Shown here in pieces: positions 34,219-46,074 of a DNA stretch of 64,000 nt. The notes beneath the pieces were generated by a model that did not search any database, was not told the DNA's origin, and saw nothing but the letters and a program-made list of their open reading frames with translations. Every line of letters begins with the position of its first letter. The first letter of the stretch is position 1. The position numbers were made by a program, and so were the translations under genes. The DNA lies in contig NOWV01000016.1 in the NCBI GenBank assembly GCA_003344405.1, positions 1 to 64,000 of the forward strand. The letters are read 5' to 3'. This DNA is from Trichoplax sp. H2 (lineage: Eukaryota > Placozoa > Uniplacotomia > Trichoplacea).

Positions 34219-35090
34219 GTCGGTAGAGACATCATGGACTGCCAAGAAACTTCCTTTTTTTAGTCCCTAGGGACCACTAAAGAGAGAAAATTACTAATTC
34301 ATTCATTATTACAGTGTATGTATATGTATATAGATTAGCAGTCGGTAGAGGCATCATGGACTGCCAAGAAACTTTCTTTTTTTAGTCCCTAGGGACCACT
34401 CTTTAAAGAGAGAAAATTACTAATTCATTCATTATTGCAGTGTACTGTATGTATATGTATACAGATTAGGAGTCGGTAGAGGCATTATGGACTACCAAGA
34501 AACTTTCTTTTTTTTAGTCCCTAGGGACCACTCTTTAAAGAGAGAAAATTACTTATTCATTCATTATTGCTGTGTATGTATATGTATATAGATTAGCAGT
34601 CGGTAGAGACATCATGAACTACCAAGAAACTTTCTTTTTTAGTCCCTAGGGACCACTAAAGAGAGAAAATTACTAATTCATTCATTATTGCAGTGTATGT
34701 GTATGTATACAGATTAGGAGACGCTAGAGACATTATGAACTACCAAGAAACTTTCTTTTTTTAGTCCCTAGGGACCACTAAAGAGAGAAAATTACTAATT
34801 CATTCATTATTGCAGTGTATGTATATGTATTACAGATTAGGAGTCGGTAGAGGCATTATGGACTACCAAGAAACTTTCTTTTTTTAGTCCCTAGGGACCA
34901 CTAAAGAGAGAAAATTACTAATTCATTCATTATTGCAGTGTATATACTGTATATGTATATAGATTAGGAGTCGGTAGAGACATCATGAACTACCAAGAAA
35001 CTTTCTTTTTTAGTCCCTAGGGACCACTAAAGAGAGAAAATTACTAATTCATCCATTATTGCAGTGTACTGTATGTATATACATTGTAAA
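34219..35090. repeat. Tandem array: 7 copies of a ~125-bp unit containing a perfect palindrome
   Basis: Units begin at GTCGGTAGAG near 34219, 34341, 34472, 34599, 34720 (variant GACGCTAGAG), 34843 and 34970, with spacing 121-131 bp. Each has ACCAAGAAAC or GCCAAGAAAC, a T tract, the palindromic core TCCCTAGGGA followed by CCACTAAAGAGAG or CCACTCTTTAAAGAGAG, ATTACTAATTCATTCATTATTG and a variable GTATATGTATA end. The core is unchanged in all copies, and length change is confined to the T tract, the optional CTTT and the GTAT tail. The array lies in the divergent gap between GCLM and DARS2. Confidence 0.97.
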
Positions 35091-35208
35091 TTGAATAGAA
35101 TTCCTCCACGTCCATTTCACGTGAAATTCTCTATAGTCAATCATAATGAGAGGAGGAAAGAAAAGAAAAAGGCGATGTAATGAAGGGGGATCCTAGCTAA
35201 GACATACA

Positions 35209-35770
35209 GTATGTAAAAAGTTTTTAAAAATTCAAAAACCATAATAACCCCTATGGTAACTCCAACCATCCACTGTCGCCATAAGACATTGAGACCCTGG
35301 AGAATAAACAGTGACCGTAATCATAGTACAGTACAGTATGTAAAAACATTTCTAAATTCTAAAAGCATAATAACTCCCATAGTAATTCTAACCATCAACT
35401 GTCGCCATTAGACATGGAGACCCTAGGGTGTAAAACAGTGACAGTAATCATAGTCCAGTGCAGTATTGTAGTGATTTCAGCTAATTACAGTAGTTTAGAG
35501 CTAATAACCCGTACACTACAAGTATGTAAAAACATTTTTAAAATTCCAAAACCATAATAACTCCTATAGTAACTCTAACCATCAACTGTCGCCATTAGAC
35601 ATTGAGATCCTAGAGAACAAACCAGTGACAGTAGTCCTTCTGTACAGTATGTAAACCAATTTTCAAAATTCGAAAGCCATAACAACCCTTATAGTAACTC
35701 TAATTATGAACTGTCGTCATTAGATATTTAGACGCTAGAGAATAAAACAGTGACAGTAATCATAGTACTG
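35209..35770. repeat. Tandem array: 4 copies of a ~126-bp unit, one spacer enlarged
   Basis: Units begin at GTATGTAAA near 35209, 35336, 35522 and 35647. All contain CATAATAAC or a near form, AACTCTAACCATCAACTGTCGCCATTAGACATT in diverged forms, then an ACAGTGACAGTAATCATAGT end. Spacing is 127, 186 and 125 bp; about 60 bp of unrelated sequence follows the second copy. Copies are clearly more diverged than in the adjacent 125-bp array. Confidence 0.93.
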
Positions 35771-35795
35771 TACTCTGTACAGCATAGTATCATGG

Positions 35796-35837
35796 TCATG
35801 GGCTGCTAAATTCACCGGTGAATTTAGTAGGCCATGA
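35796..35837. repeat. 22-bp perfect palindrome with imperfect extension
   Basis: Positions 35806-35827 read identically on both strands (CTAAATTCACC followed by its complement). Outside the core, TCATGGGC on the left pairs with GGCCATGA on the right with one mismatch, so a hairpin or cruciform of about 40 bp could form. It directly follows the 126-bp array. Confidence 0.9.
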
Positions 35838-36189
35838 CAGTATATTATTTGCTCTACTAAAAAAGAAATAATGTCTGTCTGCTTCAGTGGTTTACAGACA
35901 AATGCGCAAGCTTGTCATTATTCTACTCTATTCTATTCTACGTACTCTATCGCTCAAATCACATCACGGACAGTACGAAATCAATTCGGCAGCGAATACA
36001 GTAGGCTTTCTCATTTTGAGCATCTCTTCTTTCTTGAATAATCTCTATTTCCAGTCTACTGAATGATTGATTATCCATTTCCTGTCCCTCTCTCTTTTTA
36101 CTATATTAAAAGATGTTTTTACTACGAAGAAAGATGATATGAACAAGTAGCGTGCAAAATAATTGTCAGCAATGGGGAGCGATGAAGAA

Positions 36190-36385
36190 CCACAGTACTG
36201 TACTGTATAGGGTACAGTACAATACACTCTACACTACAGTACAGGACATTACAAGAAAGGCTTCTAACTAGTGTGCAAAACAATTGTCATCAATCACCAG
36301 CGATAAAGAACTACAGTACAAGAAGGGCCTCTTCTACACTGTAGAATCTACAGTAGAGTACTGTACAGTACAGTAGTAGCCACAT
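36190..36385. repeat. TACAGTAC-rich palindromic tract upstream of DARS2
   Basis: Repeated ACAGTACTGTAC, CTACAGTAC and CACTGTAG words, with two diverged copies of a GTGCAAAA-AATTGTCA-CAATC block at about 36151-36180 and 36272-36300. It lies 100-300 bp upstream of the likely DARS2 start and uses the same vocabulary as the tract upstream of DDX39B. Confidence 0.75.
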
Positions 36386-36505
36386 TATACTGTACACTGT
36401 AGCAGAATAAAAGGTAGAAACTGAGGTGGTTTCCATCAAGAGTTAAAGCCGGATAGGATATAGCTAGATGCTTCTTCATTTTGTTAATCACCACTGTTAA
36501 AGCTA

Positions 36506-39500
36506 ATGTGGAGAAATTATATCTGTCGTATTAGCCGATCCTCGGTATCCAACTGTATGCTTGCATATCGCAAGATTACAACTCCAGGCATAAGATGCTG
36601 CAGCAGTTTAGGTCGGCTGGACAATCTTGCATCTTACTTAATACTACCTGTAATTTTGCACAATATTTCGCAGTCAAATATTCGAGTGTAGCACGGTAAA
36701 AGGATATAGTAATATCAAATTTTCCTAAATACTTTAATGCTTTTAATATACGTATATATAGGTATAGTGAGACTGCATGCACACTATACACTAGTACTCA
36801 ACTCGATCACCTTCAATGGAGACTAAAAAGATGCATTTCCAGATGTTGTACTGTACGATACTATACGAGTATCCATGTGCTACACTTAGGATCAAGATCT
36901 GCAGATGTCATGGCATTTCATTTATGGCTGTCAATACTAACATTGTGCTCACATTATCGGACTATTTACAGCCAAATATTGCTCTAGAAGTCATACATGT
37001 GGTCAGTTACGTAAAGAAGATGCAGGACAGGAAGTAAAATTATACGGATGGGTTCGCCATATTAGGTATGGATGAATACTTCCAATCAGCCATAAATTCA
37101 CAATGACTGATCAATGACACTCATGAACTGCTGAAATGATACTTATTAAAATTCAATCTACGCTTTCTGATAGCCTATAAATTCCATTTAACGCTGCTAC
37201 TTATATTTCTTGTACCATGAATAAAGTCTTAATCTGTTAGTGAGTGTATACAATTATAATTGAACGATATACAAGTATGATGAACAAATGAATTAAGAAT
37301 AACAGTATTTCAAACCTGTATACAAGTAGCATACAGGATGACCGTAGCACAATTATTCAGCAGTTGAGCAGTTACATCTTCGAGCCTAAATAGCCCAATA
37401 AGAATGCATAAATTGACTTATGATAATACTCGTATGGAGGTAGCGTAATGGGATGGTTAATGTACTCGTACACATATTTCCCCAAAATAGAAGATCAATA
37501 ACTTATTGAACAGTGTTTATTTTGTACTTACAAGCAGATTGCACACTGTGATACTAACAATTAATTCAAGTTTTAGTTGTTGAAGCTGAATTAAAATCGT
37601 TTCTCAAAATTGGATATTATATCGTGTATGGCAATATTTATAGGCGATTTGTCGATGGTCCATTCTTTCTAACTTTGCATGACGCTTATGGCAGCACTCA
37701 GCTCTTCGTCAAGGTATTTAGAATGATTTACGTCAATTATGCTAACTATCGATATGGTTATAACTGAGCGTCTTTGCGTATCTTTTCGAATAGTAATTCT
37801 AATTACAGCTAATCAGTATATTGATTTGTATATTAGCATGCAGTCTTGAGCTATCTGCTATATTAACGTAGCATTTAAATACTTACAATTATTTCAGTTG
37901 CATAAAAATGCATAATCAATCTATAAATAAAATATAATTGCATAAAGAAATTAAAGTGAAACTATCTATTTCAGAATAGTCTTACCTTAAATACTGTACA
38001 CTATGCAACTGGGTGATATTTAGTACTGTAATTTTACGTGGTAATAGTGTGCTGCATTGCAATTATCTACATTGGGATTTTATCTGATGCTCTTCAAAAA
38101 CTACGTGTTGCATTTGTAGAAAACTTCCCCAGTTTACAATATACTTGAAAAACTGTCGGTGGAGAGTGTGATTGGTATCACTGGAACTGTCAATGCAAGA
38201 CCTGAAAATATGATTAATAAGGTGATAATCAATCAATAGCTATAGTTATTGTACATAGATCAAAATCTATCTCAATCAACAATTTTAGGATATGCCTACC
38301 GGAGAAATTGAAGTAGTTGTTGACAACGTAAATATTGTCAACCAAGCTGAAGAACTACCAATTCAAGTATCCGATAAAGGATACAAGGTTTTAACAAATA
38401 TTTTATTTTCAATCAATTTAGTATTAGCTTACTATTAGTCACTGAAAAATTTGCATACATTTCCAATTTTTTACCACTAATTTAGCTGATATTGTTATTA
38501 GCATTTAACCAGAGAAATGTAAAATTTTTTTATTTTGGTAGGCAAAGGATGAGCTTAAATTACAGTATAGATACGTCGACTTACGGTCTTCGAATTTGCA
38601 ACAAAATTTGAGATTAAGGTCCAATATCGTCATGGCAATGCGAAAATTTCTAATTGATCGAGCAGGTATTATAGAGAAGCATACAGCAAATGTAGCCAGT
38701 GACGCTAGGTGGTCTAATATAATACAGTCGAAAATGTTTAAATTTTTTAAATAAATGTCCTATATTAGGTTTTGCTGAAGTTGAAACTCCGACATTGTTT
38801 AAAAGGACACCAGAAGTAAAACTCTCTGACTATCTTTCTAATTAAACCATACTGGATGACACTCGCAATCGAAAATGAAGCTTATACTGTACTTTCACTA
38901 TTACAGGGTGCTAGAGAATTTTTAGTTCCTACCAGGCAGCCTGAATTATTCTATACTTTAGTTCAAAGCCCGCAACAGGTTAATTCTATTTTCGTTTGTA
39001 ATTCTATATACAATAAATGAAATGGATTTACTAATTTTAATGCTATCAAGTTAGAATAAATTCTAATGCACTATCAAACTTGATCAATAGTTCAAACAAC
39101 TTCTCATGGTTGGGGGATTAGATCGGTAAGTATTTTATTCTTTGATGCAGTTTAATAAATTTAATTGCATTTAAAATTCTATTATTATACTGTATTGCAT
39201 ATACACATTTTGATGAGAAACTTTCCATCACGTAGATATTTTCAGTTCGCAAGGTGTTACCGTGATGAGGATTCTAGAGCTGATAGACAGCCAGAATTTA
39301 CTCAGGTATACTATATAAAGTCAAACTAACCGTACATGATGTAAAGAAACTAACGAATTATGTTTTCGTAGCTTGACTTGGAGATGTCATTCGTTAATCA
39401 GTATGACATTCAAAGTCTTATTGAAGATATGATTCACGATATTTGGCCCATTACTGGACATAAGCTCTCGACACCAATTCCATTTCCTAGAATGTCGTTT

Positions 39501-41278
39501 GCCGATGCAGTTACAAAGGTTCCATGTGTTAAATAACTTTTAACTGAGTATCCTTTAAACTCGATACTGCAGAGAAAATTAATATTAATTTTTGTGTTAT
39601 AACTATAGTATGGCTCCGATAAGCCGGACGTAAGATTTGATATGAAGGTTCGCAAAAAAAAATTATGTTGTTATTAAAATGATGCTGTTGTAAATTTTTA
39701 CTATAAAAATGTATAAAATTTCAACTTAGATCCACGATATTACCGAAGCAGTTGGTTATTTATTTGATGTTGACTCTAGTAGTAAGGCAACTGTTAAAGC
39801 GTCGATAATAGTTATACCTGGTGGTGAGGTACAGTATCTATAGAATTTGTACATTATGGAGATAATATGCACAACTAAGAAAAATATCTATGACGTTGTA
39901 TTCGCTAACAGTATGCCTACATGATTTCTTTTAGAACCATTTCAAGAACAAGGAGTTAAACCAAATTCATGATTTCGTTGACAAAAATGACACAGGGGTA
40001 GGCAAATATTAGATTTTTCGTTTGGCGATGGAGTAAGATATAGACTAACGCTGTCATTCTAACATCCTAAATTTAGAAAATTACTATGTTGCGTATACGG
40101 GAAGATGGTAGTTGGAAAGGTAATATCTCATCTGATTTCCAACTCAAGTTGAAGTCCCAGTTACAAAATGAAAAAGCAATCAAACCTGGAGATTTGGTTA
40201 TTTTATCTGCTGGAGTAAACTATAAACCTGTAAGCATATCAATATAAGTAATACGATTTTATCTATTACTTTTTAATATCTTTTCTCGTTAGAATCTTTT
40301 GTTAGGTAAGCTGCGTTTGTTTTGTGCTGATTTATTGGAAGCAAAAGGTTAGACTTTTGATATAAAAACAACTTTTTCAGTTTTCTGTTTCTACTTTTTA
40401 AAATTTTTAATCGATCTTTTTACTATTATAAGGCATCCAACTCCGGGATCCCAACGAATTTAAATTTTTATGGGTTGAAGATTTTCCACTTTTTACACTT
40501 AATGATGAATCAGGTCTACATAAAATTTTCTCTCGCAGAACTAGTAGCTACGCGTTTGCTGATATAGCGTATTAATGCTTTCAGACTCTATGATTGAATC
40601 CACACATCACCCCTTTACCGCACCAGTAGCAGAGGACGTCAATATTCTGTTTACCGATCCCTTAAAGGTTAGTTCTGCTATTTACCTATGCACTCATAAT
40701 GTAATTTTAATAGCCAGTCTATCAGTATTAGATACAAAATAGCACATTTTGCAAACAGTTTTGATGTACATAATTATTGTACTGCTTTAGGTACTGGGAC
40801 AACATTATGATCTCGTGCTTAATGGTAATGAAGTTGGCGGAGGATCTATTCGAGTTCACGATTTCAATCTGCAAACTCAAATTTTTGAAAAGATATTAAA
40901 GGTTTGTAGAAAATTTTCTTAAAGCATATCGATGCTCCTTGTAACGATCCGTATTTTTCTTATAGGTCAATGCCTCTCAATTTAAACACCTGTTAAAGGG
41001 CCTTAAATCCGGATGTCCACCCCATGGAGGAATAGCATTAGGTTAGCTATTAAAATTACTCGGTTGAATCATACAGTAAATGTCTGAACAACGGAACGTT
41101 TTTATTAGGGTTTGATCGTTTTATGGCTGTTCTGTGCAACTCAAGCAGTCTACGGGATGTAATTGCGTTTCCTAAATCTGCATCTGGTAAAGATTTATTG
41201 ACTGAGGCTCCATCTACTGTTAGCAATGAATATCTCTCAGAATATCATATCCGTAGTCTTTCGCTAAAAACAGACTAA
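36506..41278 (+). CDS. DARS2: Mitochondrial aspartyl-tRNA synthetase, about 21 exons; first exon unresolved
   Basis: Charges mitochondrial tRNA-Asp in the matrix (class IIb). Twenty exons are phase-consistent: 36988-37065 ([21 protein letters not shown]), 37644-37713, 38120-38221, 38289-38387, 38542-38665 (QYRYVDLRS), 38769-38815 ([11 protein letters not shown], motif 1), 38907-38978, 39091-39125, 39236-39305 ([20 protein letters not shown], motif 2), 39372-39518, 39609-39647, 39730-39828, 39935-39997, 40077-40229, 40293-40347, 40433-40513, 40585-40667 (HHPFTAP), 40791-40901 ([13 protein letters not shown]), 40966-41041 and 41109-41278 (motif 3 across the junction, [14 protein letters not shown]). 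These give about 590 residues. The bacterial-type insertion domain seen in mitochondrial enzymes is present. A frame opening at 36506 ([13 protein letters not shown]) looks like a presequence, but its donor to the exon at 36988 is weak (perhaps near 36673), so the true 5' end is uncertain. Confidence 0.93.
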
Positions 41279-42486
41279 TGTAAGAAATCTGCAATGTCAA
41301 TGATTTTACAAAATCTTCGTGATACCTAATATGACATGGTATCCTCTTTCGCAAGTTCGCTGGCCGCAATTTATTGTATTCTTGAGGGCAATTATATTTT
41401 ATTACCAGAATTGAACCGATGTTACTTGAATACTCAAGTTAAGTAGAGTTCAATTTTTACTAATTTCGCTTTATTGCCTTTGTAATTATTTTTCTTAATT
41501 CATTAATAGAGGCACATTGTGTATGTGAAATATTTGGAATATGTACATTTTTATAACATGTTGATATGTGCTGATGTGTATGCATACGTCTGCTATGTAT
41601 TACGGAATACATAGTATAGAACGGTATCATACCACTTTGTTATAAGTTTGAATAACATAGCTTGTTCAAAAATGCAGAATCGCCTCAAAATTGATTTGGC
41701 AATGCTTTAAAGATCAAAAAATTTACCTTGAGTAAATAGTATATTCTTTGCAGTTGCATTTAGTTGATATATTAGATGCAGTTAGCAACGGTTACGAATA
41801 CTTTATTACGACGTCAATTATTCTATATAAGAGTTGGTTATAATTAATTTATATTTATTGTAATAATTTTTATGGTGAAGGTATTTGACGTACGCTTGTT
41901 GTAATGCCGATTTCTGAGTGTATTTTATCTAATATTCAAGTATTTATGTACAGTATTTTAAAAGTCTTTGCACGGTAGAACTTAGTATAGTAGCCTACAT
42001 ATTCAATGAAGATTACCTATTTTTTCATTGGTTGTTTATGAAACGAATGTGATAGATATTTAGTAGATAATTATGGTAAACGCCCTGTATTAATACCCGC
42101 ATTAATACGGATAATGGATTTGAGTTGTCTATTACATTGGTATCAGATTTTTATTTTCTTTTAAACCTTGCATCAATTATTTTTATGCTATTTACATCTG
42201 TATACCGATATCAAGTTAATAAGATAAACTTTAATTCAGGCGTATAATTTTTAGTCCTCGTAGTACTGTAAATGATATAGCTTTGGCTTGTCAGCTATGT
42301 CTATCTGCTATGCTTTCACAAATTAAATGTAATTTCCTTAGTTTTATATTACAGTTTTAAAATAAAGTACAGTACGCTATGGACAAACATTAAAACACAG
42401 CTTCTCTTTACAGCAACAACTGTCTATAAAAAAAATATACTTTGACAATAAATTAATATACGCGTAGAAGTGATTAAGATTTAGGA
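41279..42486. other. Convergent 3'-3' gap between DARS2 and ZDHHC12
   Basis: 1.2 kb of AT-rich sequence, presumably 3' UTRs and poly(A) signals. No array, exon or RNA gene is recognised. Confidence 0.6.
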
Positions 42487-44753
42487 TCAAACGTTAGAAT
42501 TTACATTTGCGCTTTGCATTCCCTTATTTAATAATGCACCCCAATCACGTACTTTAAAACGACATAGAAAATTGAAAACGTTAGCAAGCATTCCTTCATC
42601 AAAGGGGTTCTGATCCTCTTGTAAATGTTTTAAGTACGTGATGCGAGAATGCGAGACAAATTCCCAAGTAGTTTTACCGGAGAAAATGAGAACGGTATGA
42701 CAACATAATAAACTAGCGGAGATAATCATAAAAAAGACTAAGACTACTAAGGCAAAAATGTTGATAATATGAGATCCAAAAGTTGAACTTAAATTGCCTT
42801 TCCACATGATAGATGTCCTATACAGTAGTATAAAAAATTTAAACGTTATTATTTATCTTTAACATCAAGTTATATATCACAGTACTTTATAAGAAACTAT
42901 GGGGCAACATTAGAAAGCGTCGTTGATTGAAAGTTACAGCGTTTGCAACAGACCATTCCAATGCACGCAGAATAGGTTATAAGGTCTACGATTTATTAAT
43001 ATATTGTTATTATTTACTTACCAAGTAATTCGAATTGTCCAAATAATTAACGTTGATTCGACTAATAAGAACGCCCAAAAGAATCGATGATTACGTTCTC
43101 CAATACAGTTAGCTACCCAAGGGCAATGATGATCCCAACGGCGAATACATCTTTTACAATCAGCACAGTGCTTAGCACGGATAGGTTGTATAGTGCGGCA
43201 AAAACCACAACGGCGAGGGACTATAGGCTTTGAGATTTTATTCCGTGTCGTATGCTGTTGATCATTTGCTTTATATTCTTCATTTTCAGAAGGTACTGGA
43301 TCTTGTTGCGGCTGAGTAGTCAAACTGCTATCGATTAACTTGATTATGTCACAAAAAGTACCATAAGAATACTTTATTAGAGGAAGGATGATGTTAAACT
43401 AGAACAGTATCTATCGTATTGTACGTATATCATTAATTTTGTAACTACGAATGACTTTGTCTCTTAGCGGAAAGACTAAGTTTTACGTCGCAAGAGTCTA
43501 CTACATGTTCTCTTCTCTGTTGTTAAACTATATCAGAAAAATTGCTAATTGTTGTCTTATAAACTTATTCAATATAGTTATTACAACACTGTTTATTGCT
43601 TAAAAATTAATTTTATAGGGCTAGAGATTATCGATAATAATTGATTATCTATTCCCTAACTAAAAGTATACTTGTATAGTATACTATAGAAAAGTACTTT
43701 AAGTACATTTTTTGAATAATGAAATCATTTCGATTTACAAGTGTAGTATAAACGTTCTTGATCAAAATTACATTCTACTCTACAGAGTGCTTGATATTCG
43801 TATAACAATCCATCATATCCCTACTACAGCTGATGTCGATAAAAAGATCAAACGCTATGCAGCATGATGTAAAGGGAAAAAACAACTTACATTTTCTTCA
43901 TCAGCATGGTGATTGTACGTCAAATTACAATTATCGTCTCCATCTTGAACATAACCAGGATCAATAAAAGACGTGATAAAGTAAAGAGCAAAAGAGACGC
44001 TTAGCAAGCCAAAATAAAAGCCAGTATATAAGACTGATGAAGTGTCCTCCATTTTCATAGCGTTGCTCAGTTCTGTTTGCCATGATGTCAAAAGAATTCA
44101 AGAAATCAATTACTGCGTTGAGTAGGCTACGCTAGCATATTGTATTAACTATTTACGTAAACTATTTTCTAGTAAAGTAATTAGGTATCTATCACGACAT
44201 TATATCATCACCACTAAGCAAGCAAGTTATGATGATCTTGACAATCGTCACGATTAGAATTGACTAGGATGAAAATATCCCGGTTACTCCTTTCAAGTTG
44301 TAAGCAGTACACTGGGTACAGTATCTACGTATCATCAATTTAAATTTCTTCATATTATTTATTTAACTTGTGCTCGACATATAACGTCGTTCTCCACCGA
44401 TGCTATTGATCCTCGTCATGTAACGCAATGATGATGGCTATTTTAAGTGCTATCATCAGGCAGTAACATTCTAACATTCTTATTCGTTACTTCTATCGCA
44501 TTTCCAACGGTAACTCCAACTTGGGAGTAGCAAAACGAGCGTACTGTTTGGAGTACTTACAGTATAATGGATAGTTTACATATGTAGTCGATTCTTTATG
44601 ACCAATCTTACCTGAATTTTTCAATGTAATAATAATCACGATCGCTGTAGTGATGGCGACATGAATTAATCTCATAACCATGAAAGGCCAGTTAATGGCT
44701 GGACATAATTTCTTTTTCGAGCGGCCTAATTTCTTATACTTGACTTTGGCCAT
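42487..44753 (-). CDS. ZDHHC12: DHHC palmitoyltransferase ZDHHC12, 4 exons, complete
   Basis: Four-pass membrane enzyme that transfers palmitate from CoA to protein cysteines; family members of this type sit in ER and Golgi membranes. Exons on the minus strand: 44612-44753, 43891-44072, 43022-43311 and 42487-42817, giving 314 residues in phase. Two membrane segments lie in the first 100 residues and end at the conserved SFIDPGYV. A 40-residue polar stretch follows, then the Cys-rich domain from CGFCRTIQP to the catalytic DHHC at 168-171 ([20 protein letters not shown]), two more membrane segments, and the TTxE motif as [14 protein letters not shown] with NPFDEG after it. The TTWEF-S-RI-YL and NPFD-G segments match human ZDHHC12 closely. 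The lumenal or linker region is longer than in human (267 residues). The exon 3 acceptor is chosen by phase. Confidence 0.93.
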
Positions 44754-44791
44754 CTTGTCGTTTGGGAATGGATGACGTCAAGATGACTTCG

Positions 44792-44900
44792 ACAGCATTA
44801 CCGGTACGGTAATGCTGTACTGTACTGTACGTCGAGGTTTTCCTGGTCTGGTCCGGTCCGGACCACTGACTGATACAGTCCGGTACTGGTACCAGTACCG
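44792..44900. repeat. Cluster of perfect palindromes just upstream of ZDHHC12
   Basis: Positions 44792-44803 and 44807-44818 form a perfect 12-bp stem with a 3-nt loop (ACAGCATTACCG and its complement). GGTCCGGACC is at 44855-44864. A perfect 20-bp palindrome, CGGTACTGGT plus its complement, fills 44881-44900. All lie 40-150 bp upstream of the ZDHHC12 start codon, in a locally GC-rich patch. Confidence 0.9.
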
Positions 44901-44905
44901 AGGCT

Positions 44906-45475
44906 GAGGAGAAAGAAGAAACTTTAGTACAGTAGAGTTCTACTCGACGCTTAAGGGAAAACCTCGAAAAGATTATGTAAAGTCTTTGCAAGTTGAAAGG
45001 TTACGAGACTTGATGAGGAGAAAGAAGAACAGTAGTAGATCAGTATGGTTCTACTGAAGACCTAAGAAGGGAAAACCTCGAAAAGATTACGTAAAGCCTT
45101 TGCAAGTTGAAAGGTTACGAGACTTGATGAGGAGAAAGAAGAACTGTAGTAGATCAGTATGGTTCTACTGAACACCTAATAACGGAAAACCTCCAAAAGA
45201 TTATGTAAAGCCTTTGCAAGTTGAAAGGTTATGAGACTTGATGAGGAGAAAGAAGAACAGTAGTAGATCAGTATGGTTCTACTGAACACCTAATAACGGA
45301 AAACCTCCAAAAGATTACGTAAAGCCTTTGCAAGTTGAAAGGTTACGAGACTTGATGAGGAGAAAGAAGAACTGTAGTAGATCAGTATGGTTCTACTGGA
45401 CACCTAAGAAGGGAAACCTCGAAAAGATTACGTAATGCCTTTGCAAGTTGAAAGGTTACGAGACTTAATAAGGCA
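44906..45475. repeat. Tandem array: 5 copies of a ~114-bp unit
   Basis: Units begin with GAGGAGAAAGAAGAA near 44906, 45015, 45129, 45243 and 45357. Spacing is 109 then 114 bp. Shared blocks are GTAGATCAGTATGGTTCTAC, GGAAAACCTCGAAAAGATTA, CGTAAAGCCTTTGCAAGTTG and AAAGGTTACGAGACTTGATG. The first unit is shortened and differs most (it lacks the GATCAGTATGG block). The other four are nearly identical. Confidence 0.96.
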
Positions 45476-46074
45476 GTTGATCGGTTTGCTGCAGCTAATT
45501 TTCAAGGTGAAAGTGGCTAAATGAGCTGTTGCCTGCCGATAGAGTACGGTAGACGTTTTGAGGGGCAGAGTAGAATGACCATAGGAAGGAGAAACCTGCA
45601 AATTTGGAGGGGGGAGCACTATACTGTACTGTACGCTTCTCTTCCTTAGTCGTTCCTACATTACTGTAGAGCTGTGCAAGGAGCTTAGAGGATTTATCCG
45701 CTACACCATTCATGCTATAAGAGGGCTATGGTGACATTAAGTTGCTGTGATCGTTGAATATTACTAGTGTACAGATCATAAATGACATAGTTATTGCTAT
45801 AGCATGGTTGTAAGCATTGGAGAATACCAATGAGCATGATAACAACACGATCATTGTACCGATCTCCCGAATCGAATCGGTAAGAGGAATTGGGTAGAAT
45901 TACTCTATGAGCAGACTGAAATAAAAATCACTCAGTATTGCAATTAGATATTTTACATTTGATCGAGCTCAGAATTCATCCATTGGATAATAGACGTCAT
46001 TAGACTCATTACGGTATTGGACTTAGTATCAACTAGGTCCTATTTACGCCTGAATATACGCATAAAGAGATCAG
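45476..46074. other. Spacer between the 114-bp and 82-bp arrays
   Basis: About 600 bp without exon or repeat that I can recognise. A small GTACTGTAC cluster lies near 45625. Confidence 0.5.

Noticed and set aside
36816-37037. Plus-strand frame METKKMHFQ ending KKMQDRK
   Set aside because: Its 3' part is the wrong frame of the DARS2 exon 36988-37065; the true frame gives [14 protein letters not shown].
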